A stretch of 64,000 nt of DNA, taken from the NCBI GenBank assembly GCA_020698575.1, contig CM036244.1:26313534-26377533 (forward strand), given 5' to 3'. The DNA comes from Bostrychus sinensis. Its lineage: Eukaryota > Chordata > Actinopteri > Gobiiformes > Eleotridae. This document shows, piece by piece, positions 1 through 30,262 of the stretch (the first letter of the stretch is position 1; every line of letters begins with the position of its first letter). The translations under genes and the position numbers were made by a program. Below the pieces are notes generated by a model. That model searched no databases and had not been told where the DNA came from. It saw only the letters and a program-made list of their open reading frames with translations.

Positions 1-170
1 GCACAAGTAGAGAGAGGGAAGACCACAAGCTTTTTATGTTCCTTTTGAGTCCTAGTTCCGGATCCAAGCATCAGTCTGCTCCAGATCAGGTCCTTGACGC
101 ACCGGAAGACAGAGCTCCCATCTGCACCTAAATCCTTGCCAAAGTACTGGAGTGTACTAAAGGTCAAAAT
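1..170 (-). CDS. Possible partial exon of an unidentified minus-strand gene
   Basis: Reading the minus strand, a good splice acceptor (pyrimidine-rich stretch ending in TTTGCAG at 177-171) is followed by a frame that stays open for 56 codons and runs off the left edge of the window. The predicted peptide begins ILTFSTLQYFGKDLG and contains VFRCVKDLIW. I do not recognise the family. No matching donor or neighbouring exon can be seen, because the next exon in transcript order would lie outside the window. The open length alone is weak evidence, and this could be a chance frame next to a chance acceptor. Confidence 0.28.
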   Translation of the reverse strand, partial: MLTFSTLQYFGKDLGADGSSVFRCVKDLIWSRLMLGSGTRTQKEHKKLVVFPLSTC

Positions 171-1640
171 CTGCAAAGATAAAGATGCCTTTTTGTGAGT
201 TTACCCTCATTAACTTCACACAGTTCAGTCCTGACATCTTTGTAGTGATCTGATTCAAGCTGCAAAAAGAGTAAAAGAAAAAACTAGGATGAATTCTGCA
301 AAATAAACAACCATTGCTGCCTTTCATTTTGGACTGAACCAGTGGTCAGTCTGAGTCGTAACTGGTTTGTGTGATATCTTTGCAAAGAGACCGAAGGCCG
401 CTCTTTTATCATGGCAGACAGCTTCTCTGAGAGTGGAGTGTCTGTTTTATGGGCCTTTGAATCCATGGCAACTGCAGCGTGAATAGGTCATTCAGGATGG
501 CCCCCACACTCACTGCCTCTGAAACAAGATCATCAAACAAATTGGGGCTGGGCCTGGCTTTGCATGATAAAGGATTGGTGAACATTGAGGTTATATTGTA
601 AAAAGACATTTACTAATCGCGCATCTTCTTACACTACTTGTATGTCAAAAATCTGATTTATGTAGCCTAGAATATGAGTGCATCCATCAGTCGTCATCTG
701 TCATTTACCAAGGTGCATTTCTTTTTAGGCCACATTTATTTGCTTCAGATGACCAATGTGCTAGTTTAGCAAAATGTATTTCTGCATAGAGTTAAACTTA
801 CGGGCTGATTTCCCAGCACTGATTTTGAAATTGAGCAACATGGTTACATCCCTTCCCAAGAGAAGTAGGCCTAGTGGATGTAAAAAAGGAAATTAGTGCA
901 CTTTGCAACAGCTGCAAATAAATTATTTTGGCCTATATTATTTCAAGAGAAGGCATTTATAAATTATTTTTGCTTTCTTTATTTAAATGGTAAATTCATT
1001 GTAATTATTAGTTCTAGGCAATCAGCAAGCCTGTTCTGTCAGTGAGAACTTGTTGCAAAATAAATGATTCATTTCCCATGAAGGAGTGTCAGCATATTTT
1101 GTTGCTTCCTTGCTTCCCCAAATTTGACTTGCTTCCTTCAGACTTATTGCATTGCTTTCCAGTACATTTTTAACTGAGTGTTATGAACCTCACAGCTAGC
1201 CTACGTTTTTATTACAGAATCAAATCTACACTAAAAGAACCTGGGCCAGCTTCAAAACTTGTAAATACACAACGATTGTATGTTAATACCCATCTATGAG
1301 TGTGCTGAATTGTTTTTCAAGCGTCATTTCCATTAATGTCTCAGCCATCATATTTATAAATTTCTAGTTAATTCAACGAGCTGGTGATTGGCTCAAAGCA
1401 AAGGAACAAGTGTAGTGCACAGCGCGTAGCAATGACGTTATTTTACGAAGACGAATGATGTGGCAAAAATCAAAGGGCGAAAAGAGAGAAATAGTTCCAG
1501 TTTTGTACCTATTCACGTTTGCCCAACTGTTGTCGTTTGAGGTTTGGGGATTATAACTAAATAAAAGAATAAAAATAAAGTTGTTGCGTTATTCGTTGTT
1601 GTTTTAATATGGGCATAATGCAGTTTTAAAAGTCTGTATT
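171..1640. other. Intergenic stretch upstream of cltc
   Basis: AT-rich sequence between the possible partial exon at the left edge and the clathrin promoter region. I see no convincing exon, RNA gene or well-bounded repeat. Short open frames at 284-609 on the minus strand have no recognisable family and no consistent splice sites. Confidence 0.5.
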
Positions 1641-1943
1641 CCTCCGCCTGACTGAATTCACTTCCATTTCCGGGATGTTTTCTCCGCTGACCAGCCTCCA
1701 CCGCCATTGCAGGTCCAGGGAGTCGGCGTAGTGGCAGCCAGTTTAGCCAAGGGTAGCCCGCAAGCAAACAGTTTAGGGACAGACAAAAAGTAACACCGGA
1801 TTGACATCAGCTTTTAAATAACATTTAGGACTAAAGCGTTTGGATTTTAGATTAGCGACTCCCTGGCTGTCCGGTTAGGATCTGAGAGAAAGTAGTAGTT
1901 CGTTAGCGTTTGAAGAAACCGGAGGAGAGTGAGAGGCACCGCC
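1641..1943 (+). promoter_or_regulatory. cltc: Proximal promoter and 5' UTR of cltc
   Basis: The 300 bases before the clathrin start codon are richer in G and C than the flanks and have no TATA box at an obvious position, as expected for a housekeeping gene. The start codon sits in a strong context (GCC before ATG, G after). The exact transcription start cannot be seen. Boundaries are inferred. Confidence 0.4.
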
Positions 1944-22266
<20,323 letters not shown>

Positions 22267-23290
22267 AGCCCAACTGTAAACTCTCCACAACCAGGCTGGA
22301 GCTACCATCCATCGCCCACAGTCCTTCACCAGACCTCGCTATGCTTTTTCAGGATACAAAAGAAAATACCAACACTTTGTTTTTATTTTGTACTTTACCC
22401 CTTTTGCTATGAAGGACTTTTTCTGTTAAACATAAGTAAATCACAAAAGATTAATTTTCTCACATTCCATATTGACTATTATTTTTCTTCTGTCATTTTT
22501 GAATGGGAAATGGTTTGTGTACAATGGGGAGGGGGCTTTCAGAAGAGCTAGTCCTCTTCAGTCTAAAAAGGTCTGTTGTGAAGCATCTGATTTGCACTCT
22601 GTAGTGAGAAGAAATGTAGAACCTCTCGATGTGTGAGCAGCTTTTTCTGTCCACCTGTAAAATTCATTTAATTATTGTATATTCAGACAACTTGTCCTTC
22701 TGTATTTGAATATAAAACTGCCGCTTCCAAAACCACAATCCAGAAACACTACATTTTATCTACACTTGTTTTATGGCATTAATGAAACACCCACAGTTTT
22801 CACAGAAAATATATTTTACAGCAATGCCTATGCAAGATGTTCCAGTGCATCTGCATTTAAATTTGGTTGTGCTTTAAATACTGCTTGAATGTGGGAGTAT
22901 TCCACTTCGGCAGGGACAACAAACCTGTTTGACTGACATGCTCCAGCCCCCTTTTTGCTGCAGTTTGTTTCTGCTGGACGTTATGTGGTCCCTGTTGTCT
23001 GGGGTGTAGGAAGGATTTCTAAAAACCTCTTTGCTTTTAACCTTTTCAGTTCACCCACTCATTCATTTCAGAAGCATCACAGGACTTGTGGTAATATGAA
23101 GTTTTTATCAAAGGCTTGTGTGTATACAGAAATCATTGATTAACTTTGAACTTATATTCTTATCTGATGAATTACTTTAGAATAAAATTGTGCACTTAAG
23201 ATAATTGATTGTGCATAATCAGGATTATAATGAAAGACAGCAGTTTTGTTTTCCACTTAAAAAATAAAGGCTTCTTGTTTGTCAATTTGT
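22267..23290 (+). other. cltc: 3' UTR of cltc with polyadenylation signals
   Basis: Non-coding AT-rich sequence follows the stop codon. Canonical AATAAA hexamers lie at 23181-23186 and 23263-23268, so the transcript probably ends near 23200 or 23290, giving a 3' UTR of about 0.9-1.0 kb. No other gene is seen in it. Which signal is used is inferred. Confidence 0.6.
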
Positions 23291-23613
23291 TTACCATCTT
23301 TGAGAAAACTGATCATGGATATATATTGTAGTTAGTAATCAAAAAGATAGTTAGATTTCATCTGCTAATATGCATAGTTTTGTTGCAGCGGAATGGTAAA
23401 GCAGAGGGAACTACACAGACTGATTCTTTGCGCGTTTCAGTGCAGCCAACTTGACAGAATTACAGTAATTTAACATTTATTCTTAATCTTTTGAAATATC
23501 ACTAATTATAGCACTAAAGGTCATTTCAAAAATATTGTAAGGATGTATAAAAATTCAAGGACCCTTCATACACAGTAAGGGCCATCAGATTTTAATACAT
23601 ACCTGTTTGTCAA

Positions 23614-24958
23614 AATAATTGTTAGCTACAGCCCTATATCATCGATTAATCTGGCAATTATTTTTTGTAAGGGTGCTCCGATCAGGGTTTTTGAGGCCGA
23701 TCACCGATCAGCCTCTGCTGTGATCGGCCGATACCGATCATGGCCGATACCGATCACGTGGTCTTCAATGTAGTAATGTATTGTATGCAGGCTATTATTA
23801 GTTCCATTTGAAAAATACTGTAGCCTTTGTAAATGTAAAAGAACAACAAAATTCTACTTATTTTTGTTTTAGAAGAGGTTTTGTTGCATTATTGGTCTTT
23901 AATGTGTGCCCAGTGTCTGTGGCTTTGTTTGAATGCTCCGCTGATGTAAAAATCAGCTGTTCTTAATTGGTTCCTTTAATGCGAGTCCGCGGGTGCCTGT
24001 GTCCGCGTAACGCGCAGCCAAACCAGGTTGAAACACAGTGGACTAAAGAGCACACAGCTCCTGCTGCCAGTTTTGACAACGTCTGAATGAAGAAAACGTG
24101 CAAAGAGAGCAGAGAAGACAACGATGAAAGGTGCTCCTCTCAGACACACGGACACATGGGCTGCCTTTTTACTTTCTCTTTCCATTAGCAGCCATTTGGT
24201 GCAGTTTAAGCCACAAAACGCACAGTTTTCTCAGCGCAACAAGACAGGCAGACTCTGAACTTTCTTAATGCTTTTAACGTAACTGTTAGCGGGTTAGCTG
24301 TAGCTCCATTTACGTTGGTGTTTGCAAATACACGCACTGCTGCGCCTCGGTTCTGTCCCGTGCGCTCCTGAAGCAGGCGGGGACACAGCGGGGACACAAA
24401 GCAGCGCCTCCAGGGCAGGTTTGTGTTAGTTATAACCAGGGCTTAACTTAAAAACACTGCTAAAATAACGCTACTGCTGTTTAATCAAACCGGAGTTGCA
24501 GGACAGTAAATGTGAGAGCCTTGCGTGTTTATTGTAATTTGATCGGCCCTTCTGATCGGCCCATTTTACCGATCACCGATCACTCTATTTTTAGCCATGA
24601 TCGGCCGATCATGATCGGCGGCCGATCGATCGGAGCACCCTTAATTTTTTGATTAATAATCAGTAAAGTGTAAGTAAATACATGATTACCTTAGGTTTTT
24701 TTTATAGTTGCCATTTAAAAGTAGTGATAAAACTACAGAAAATTACATAGGTTTTTACTAAATTTGGATAGTGCATATACAGTATGTGTATAAAACTATG
24801 GATTTACATTTAGTTTTTGTTGCTTTACTGCACCATCTTTATAATATGAACTGTGAGCGCATGGCACATTTCAGAGACAACACTACAGCTACTGATTGAT
24901 AATTATGTCAATCGATTAATTCAATTAGTTGTTGCTGCCCTAGTTTATTATGTGAAGT
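23614..24958. mobile_element. Older hAT-like repeat, interrupted by a younger element
   Basis: The left flank of the inner transposon (CGATTAATCTGGCAATTATT) and the sequence after it (GATTAATAATCAG) join into the interior of a common teleost repeat built from CGATTAATC units, which typically starts TAGGGCTGCAACTAACGA. The right end at about 24910-24958 reads, in reverse complement, CTAGGGCAGCAACAACTAA, matching such a terminus. The left end is eroded and its limit is approximate. Classification as hAT-like rests on remembered family consensus, not on a search. Confidence 0.5.
23668..24643. mobile_element. Non-autonomous hAT transposon with intact ends
   Basis: The left end TAAGGGTGCTCCGATC is matched exactly by the reverse complement of the right end, a 16-bp perfect inverted repeat. 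The element is flanked on both sides by ATTTTTTG (23660-23667 and 24644-24651), a perfect 8-bp target duplication as made by hAT transposases. Both subterminal regions are packed with GATCGGCC and CCGATCACCGATCA units, likely transposase-binding repeats. At 976 bp with no long transposase frame it is non-autonomous. It inserted into an older repeat, and the intact target duplication suggests it is fairly young. Confidence 0.88.
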
Positions 24959-25238
24959 GATTTTTCTTTTTATAAGAACCATGTAGCAGAACATACGATT
25001 GTGTAATGTGTACCTTAATTTATTACCAAATTTGAGCAAACTGCTTAATTTCACAATTTTACAGCTTGTATGTTAACCAGACATCTTTAGGCCACAATAT
25101 ACAGAGTAGTTCTTTACACCAATGGCAGAGTCTGAGTACTTGTTGGTGTCTGAAATAGTTGTGTTGCTGTGCTACACATTATAAAAATGACAACTGAAAT
25201 TATAAAAAGTTTAACAGTTAATGCAGTAAAGTGGAGTA
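24652..25238 (-). other. ptrh2: 3' UTR of ptrh2 and flanking repeat
   Basis: On the minus strand, AATAAA signals follow the ptrh2 stop at 25024-25019 and 24949-24944, so the ptrh2 transcript likely ends near 25000 or just inside the right end of the older hAT-like repeat. cltc and ptrh2 are convergent, and their 3' ends are separated by about 1.7 kb that is largely transposon. Confidence 0.5.
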
Positions 25239-25748
25239 TTAGTAGAGCTTCAACTCCCCAGTGACCATATCCACCAAATCAGATGGGCCTGGGCCAATAC
25301 CCAGCACTGTGCGTGACCCTGGTGCTATTTGTGTCCGACCTGCGTCCTGAATTAAACTGACGGGAAGTCCCATTTCTTTGGCCCGGGCCAACAGATCAAT
25401 TAAGGTTTCTTCATCTGGGGCTTTCACCACCACCTTTGGCTGGCCGCAGTACTCCCACTCTTTCAGCAGCTCTGGATGCCTGCGCTGGACCTGTTTGTAA
25501 GCCGACACAGCAGCATGGGAGCACTGGGCAGCTACTTTCCCTTTGCCCATCTTTAGGTCATTTCGCACAACCAGAATCATCTTGTACTCTCCTCCTTCCC
25601 CCATCACACTGGCTTCTCCTGGACTGTTCGACATCGCTGTCGCTAGACTTTTGGTGGCTGGGTAAAAGCGACCCCGGAGGTACCAGCCGAGGATGAGCCC
25701 ACATCCTGCGACAACACCTAAGCCCAACGGGCCATAGATAAAGTCCAT
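25239..25748 (-). CDS. ptrh2: Peptidyl-tRNA hydrolase 2 (Bit1), mitochondrial
   Basis: Releases tRNA from peptidyl-tRNA that has fallen off the ribosome. In vertebrates it is anchored to mitochondria and also acts in anoikis signalling. The 169-residue protein has an N-terminal hydrophobic segment at about residues 7-24 (GPLGLGVVAGCGLILGWYL), a linker, and a PTH2 domain from about residue 55 to the end. The domain carries the family signature around residues 57-84 (VVRNDLKMGKGKVAAQCSHA), then CGQPKVVVKAPDEETL, SLIQDAGRTQIAPGS and the C-terminal GIGPGPSDLV. Human PTRH2 is 179 residues; the difference is at the N terminus. I chose the ATG at 25748 because the in-frame ATG seven codons upstream lies across a splice acceptor (TTGCAG ending at 25759). 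All coding sequence is in one exon, as in mammals, and no damage is seen. Confidence 0.95.
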   Translation of the reverse strand: MDFIYGPLGLGVVAGCGLILGWYLRGRFYPATKSLATAMSNSPGEASVMGEGGEYKMILVVRNDLKMGKGKVAAQCSHAAVSAYKQVQRRHPELLKEWEYCGQPKVVVKAPDEETLIDLLARAKEMGLPVSLIQDAGRTQIAPGSRTVLGIGPGPSDLVDMVTGELKLY

Positions 25749-26102
25749 TCTGTTGAACCTGCAACACATTAACTACATATTAGCACAGGTAATGAATTGT
25801 TCATCAGTGTGTCCATGGTAAACAATTGCTGGAATCTTAAAAACGGTATTGCATGTTTGACAGAGCGACGGAGTTCTGTTTATCGTAGTTAATTTCACGT
25901 GTAAACATTTCCTGAGCTGCAAACAGGCTAACGTTGATGCTAACCTTCCCGCCTCCGAGCAAACAATCTGTCTCTGTTAAAACAAGGTCACAGAACTCAA
26001 GATACATTTTTATTATTGAGACATTTTTTTCTTAATCTCGAAGACAACTATATTCTTACTATTTCAGTAATATGACTGACAGTTAATAACATTTTTCCTC
26101 AC

Positions 26103-26215
26103 CTACCGGTCGCCTCGACGTGCTGCCAGCGTGAGAGCAGTGTGACTGCAGGATTAACCGGAAACACAAAGCGCGCGGAACGCCCACTTCCGAGTACACT
26201 TTTCGTAGAGGCCAG
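26103..26215 (-). promoter_or_regulatory. ptrh2: Non-coding first exon and promoter of ptrh2
   Basis: About 350 bases upstream of the ptrh2 coding exon, a donor reads GTGAGG (exon end 26103) or alternatively GTAGGT (exon end 26107) on the minus strand. Behind it is a short GC-rich segment with GCGCGCGG. An ETS/GABPA-type site CGGAAGTG reads on the minus strand at 26192-26185, and a second ETS core ACCGGAAAC lies near 26157. Such sites are common in promoters of mitochondrial housekeeping genes. The exon start is not determinable here. Confidence 0.5.
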
Positions 26216-26717
26216 GGAACACACATGTTTAATAAGTATCATAGGTTTAATAATGAATGATTGTTTTAGTCATAACATTAAAGCCTATAAAATAATAGAT
26301 TAGTTAGATATTAATTGCTCTTTTTAAGTTGATAATTATGGATTAAGTATTATGTAAGTATATGGTCAAGTATTGTCAGTTACGAAACCTAATTTTTTGT
26401 AGTGTAAGTTGTTTTTCTTGCTTTTTCTACATACAGGGGCTATTCGTTACCTTTAAACACACAGACAGTTTATACATTGGCTTCAAAATGGTAAGGGAAG
26501 TGCAATAAGTGAAATCAACTTGAGAATTTCAGGCCTAAGGAAAAGAGGGTTTTAATAATTAACATAAATACTGTTTTTGACATTTGGACAAATAATAACA
26601 TTTATTCACCTTTATATATCAAATTGTAGTTTTTATAATAAGCCTAGTTCTATACGCATGCTAGTTGTTTACATTTATGCGTCAGAAGTAAAGATACTAC
26701 ATATTGATGCTGCACGG

Positions 26718-26723
26718 TTTATT
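26718..26723 (-). terminator. Polyadenylation signal of the coiled-coil gene
   Basis: AATAAA on the minus strand lies 34 bases after the stop codon of the coiled-coil gene. A second copy at 26606-26601 could also serve. Either would end the transcript well before the ptrh2 promoter at about 26.2 kb. Confidence 0.55.
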
Positions 26724-26756
26724 TCAGATAATGGTTCTTAAATCTACAACCTCCTG

Positions 26757-27014
26757 CTAGAAAACAGAAGGGAGTGCCAGGTCAAATTCGCCAGCAAGAT
26801 CAAATAAGACGGTCCAGAGGTCGTAGTCAGGACTGCTACAGAGAACCACCAGGTTTGGCATCAGCATCATCATACACAGGCCACAGAGGGTTATAGTTCC
26901 TGTCACCTTCAAAATGTATTCTGCACACAGGTGAATAAACCTACACAGGTCCAGCAAGAGCATGGCCAAGGTTAGAGGTTAGAAGTTAAATGCATGTATA
27001 CATATTTTTATCCC

Positions 27015-27090
<76 letters not shown>

Positions 27091-28934
27091 TTTTTGCAAT
27101 TCATATAAACTGATCATGCTTTATGACCACATTATGACCACTGACCGATGAAGTGAATAACACAGATTATCTTTTGACCATGGCACCTGTTAGTGGGGGA
27201 TATATTAGAAAAATGGCACAGTGCATCGCTGTTTCTTGTGTATGGGGTTCAGTATTAGGCAGGTGGTCATAACACATAACATTACCAATAATAGCACCAA
27301 TACCACCAATAAGAGGCAGGGGATCATAATGTTGTGCCTGATTGGTGTGTGGTGTATGTATTCTTTAATTGCAAATTCTTCATGAGCATGCCAAAACTAC
27401 CTTTTTGTCTCTAGGTTCTTCATTTGTTTGTACTTTTCCTTTACTGGACCCTATAAGAAAATTAAAAGACGAAAAGGAATTATATATAATTAATTTTATA
27501 AATCAGCCTTCAATTTATGACCGTAACAACAACCCCATAAAGTTGTAGCAAGTTGTATGCATACTGGTGCAGACTCAAGTGACTGTGGGACTGCTTTTGT
27601 AAGGATCTTATTTTCTTTGCATATCTTCAGCATATCCCTGAGAAACAGAAACGATAACCCTTTAGTATGCTATCATAATGAAATCTTCAAATTAACATCA
27701 ACATACAGTATATGGGATATTTACATTACGCGGCCTTGTCTTTTTCTCAACTCATCAAAAAGTTTATTCCAATCTAGGGTTAGCTCCTGCCAAAAAAAAA
27801 AAAAAAAAAAACAATTCAAATGAATGTTCTCTCACTAAGACTTATGATTACAAAATCATATACATTTGATATTGTGACATACATTGCTGATGCCACAATC
27901 ACAGATCTTGCTCATTGCAGTTTTTAAAAATAGGCAACTCTGTTGTATTTGCTTGTCCTTTTCACGAATGGCTCTCTTGAGTTCTACCTGTTTCACCTTA
28001 CCAGCAAACAGAAAAAAAGTGAGCATTTATATAATCTCTACAAAACAAATACAGGTGATTTTTACCTTCAGTGTCACCTCTGCTGCTGTATGTGTTGAAA
28101 TTGATTCTTGAGTTTTTTTCTTCAGAGCAACCAGTCGATTCCGCTGAAAGGGAAAAACTATTTACTTTCTACTTGTCCTTTAAAGAAAGAAAAAATTTTT
28201 TTGAAGAGGTCCTACTTGAATAGTCAAATGTCTTTTCTGCTCTTGGAGTTCCTTAATGTTCTCTTTCTGCAAAAATCAAAAAGTCATAGTCATTACATTT
28301 TTTTGATGATATACCGAGTACACTGCTGAAGATATGTAAGCATGCTAGTTACTCACTATTTGGCTTAAGTGAATTGACTGGTTCATAACAGCGTTTTTCA
28401 GCTCTGAACAAACTTTACTGGGTTTATCTTCTTTGTCATGCTCTCGCTGCCTGGCCTTGTTTAATTTGGCAACCTCCTGGTTAAGCCTATACATATATAT
28501 TGAAAATCATAATAAATAACAGATTTTTTATGGACATGACTTATGTAATTCTGTACATAAAAATATCTTACTCTCTCATATGGTTGACAAGATTGTTATT
28601 TTCAGCTATCTTCTCTTTTATCAGAATTTTTAGTTCTTGTTCTTGCTGCAACATGTGGTCACTGAGCTCCCTCTCCTGTCTGTTTCTAGTCACAGCCTGA
28701 CGCAGTTTAATGCTCAGTTCTGCATGTTTACTATAGACACACAATCAAGTTGATATAATAACGAAAATCACTAAAATTTCAAGATAGGTTTGCTTACTTT
28801 ATTTGCTCCTCTTGTTCTACCCAGTTTGACTTCTGTTCCACAACATCCAATATTTCTCTCAGTTCAATGAAGTGCACTCCCACTTTGTCGCCTCTTGCCG
28901 CCCAATTTTTACGAGGATATCTATTTTGAGACAT
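26757..28934 (-). CDS. Unrecognised coiled-coil protein, ten exons, 345 residues
   Basis: Exons in transcript order: 28934-28798, 28730-28572, 28486-28357, 28266-28216, 28143-28066, 27996-27883, 27786-27725, 27637-27565, 27450-27401, 26940-26757. All junctions are AG/GT, all phases fit, and the total is 1038 nt. The start chosen is MSQNRYPRKNWAARGDKVG, preceded by A-rich leader; an in-frame ATG 17 codons upstream is possible. Residues about 20-290 are rich in E, K, Q and L with heptad spacing (QERELSDHMLQQEQELKIL; EKIAENNNLVNHMRELNQE), predicting long coiled coils. A CDCGISN motif lies near the middle. The last 60 residues differ: a hydrophobic stretch (TGTITLCGLCMMMLMPNLVV) followed by an acidic-aromatic tail ending LALPSVF. 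I do not know the family; a centrosomal, ciliary or meiotic role is only a guess. For exon 7 I preferred the donor GTAAAT over GTAATG because only it keeps the next exon open. It lies head-to-tail behind ptrh2. Confidence 0.75.
27021..27087. repeat. AT dinucleotide microsatellite
   Basis: About 33 uninterrupted AT units lie inside the last intron of the coiled-coil gene. It is likely polymorphic in length. Confidence 0.95.
27792..27811. repeat. A20 run acting as pyrimidine tract on the minus strand
   Basis: Twenty adenines on the + strand read as T20 directly before GGCAG, the acceptor of the seventh exon of the coiled-coil gene. It therefore serves as that intron's polypyrimidine tract. Confidence 0.8.
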
Positions 28935-28984
28935 TTTGTTTTGTTTTCTTCCACCACTGTATGTGGCTTGCAGTTGCAACCTCA

Positions 28985-29510
28985 AAGTGACTCTAACATT
29001 CTACCTTATGTCACAGGATTCCACAGGGTTTCCAAGCAACAGGTTAAGTTGAATAAAAAGCACAATACTTAAATTAGTTATATTTACAGCCAGCCTCCTT
29101 TGTATGGCATTAAGCGTGTAATATAGCTAAAAAAGCTGTCTTAAATCTGTGCATGTGTAATGTAATACATAGAATATCACATTACCGGCTTCAGTAAGCA
29201 GAGAAGTCAGATCACCATCAGCTGGCTCAAGAATGGCAGAGCTATAGTGTTTCCCAATGACAATTATATTTTCAAATTTAAAAAAAGCTCTCTATTGGTG
29301 ACCATATTTTTTCAAATGTAAATCTTTTTCTTTTTTTTCTCTTTTGCTATATTGGCAATACATAGACATATGACATATGACATACTGTACTTGACTATTA
29401 CTATAGCCTTGATGTTTTACAGCATAGGGGCTACTTTTCTCCCTTTAGAAGTTTACAGTGGATCATTGTCACTTGACATTTTCTTTCCCTTAAACCCAAC
29501 CTTATATAGG
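28985..29510. other. Upstream flank of the coiled-coil gene
   Basis: Should contain the 5' UTR and promoter of the minus-strand coiled-coil gene. No TATA box or CpG-rich segment is evident, and I see no other gene or bounded repeat. Confidence 0.4.
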
Positions 29511-29514
29511 CCTA

Positions 29515-30060
29515 TCAGGAGTGGAAGAAGTACTCAAAGTCTGCATTTAAGTCAAAGTACTGTTACTTCGACAAAGTATTTTGGGGTGGCAGTACATCAG
29601 TCGGAAGAGACTTTTGCCCAGTAACCCAAGGTTGGTGGTTTGATCCCTGCTGTTGCTATTGCATACTGTCGTTGTGTCCTTGGACATGTGATCCACCTGC
29701 CTGTGTCAGTGTGTTTGTATGTTTGGTGGTGGTCAGAGGGGCTGTAGGCACAAAGGTATTAATATAAAAATAAAAAGGTTATTCAAGTAGGAAGTACCAC
29801 ATCAAAATCTTCTTTAACTGTTTCTTTTATTACATCTGGTATTACATAACCAAACCTACAATCAACCCAGGATCTTATGAGATCTTATGAGACCTAGTTA
29901 TAAGATGAGCATACCCACCTTACCACCATTGTGAAAGAAATACTTATTCTCATTTAGAACTTAACTAACATCTCACTCTTTGACATGTACTCATGTAAAA
30001 GTAAAATAGCTTATGTTTTGGAAAATGTACCCAAAAAGTACATCAATTTACTAATCTTCT
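29515..30060. mobile_element. Degraded teleost hAT-like MITE, interrupted by a SINE
   Basis: The left part (GGAGTGGAAGAAGTACTCAA, then repeated AAGTACTG and TTAAGT motifs) and the right part (CATGTAAAAGTAAAATAGC, AAAAGTACATC) resemble a very common teleost MITE whose end reads GTGGAAGAAGTACTCAG and whose interior is full of AAAAGTA. The SINE copy at 29585-29755 lies inside it. Limits are approximate and identification is from memory of the consensus. Confidence 0.45.
29585..29755 (+). mobile_element. Truncated second copy of the tRNA-derived SINE
   Basis: It shares blocks in the same order with the SINE at 6231: ATCAGTCGGAAGAGAC in the A-box region, GGTTTGATCCC in the B-box region, a CATACTG segment, and GTTTGGTGGTGGTCAGAGG in the body. 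The 3' half with the LINE-like tail is missing, and many substitutions mark it as old. Confidence 0.75.
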
Positions 30061-30262
30061 TCAGCTTTTTCCTGCTAGGGGTTGTGGGTGACTAGAGCCA
30101 ATCCAAGTAACTATGTTAGTTAGACAGAGACACAGAGACATACTCTGACAGACAACCATTCACTGTCACATTCATTCACTAGGGGCGTCACCAGTTCACC
30201 CATACATGCATGTCTGGAAGGTTGGTGGAAGCAAGAGCACCCAGAGAGAATCCAGTGGTTCA
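30060..30262. mobile_element. Degenerate dispersed teleost retroelement fragment
   Basis: The segment with ACAGACAACCATTCACTGTC, GGGGCGTCACCAGTTCACCC, CATGCATGTCTGGAAGG and CACCCAGAGAGAATCCA follows the order of a widespread fish repeat that reads AGACAACCATTCACACTC ... CCTGCATGTCTTTGGA ... ACCCGGAGAGAACCCA. No coding capacity remains. Confidence 0.6.

Noticed and set aside
284..609. Minus-strand open frames of 60-66 codons upstream of cltc
   Set aside because: The frames overlap without consistent splice sites and match no family I know.
25749..25769. ptrh2 start at the upstream ATG (MCCRFNR)
   Set aside because: It lies across a clear splice acceptor, so these codons are intronic. The next ATG gives a normal N-terminal anchor.
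27730..27786. Alternative donor GTAATG for exon 7 of the coiled-coil gene
   Set aside because: It would put the next exon into a frame with an early stop. The donor five bases further (GTAAAT) keeps a long open frame.
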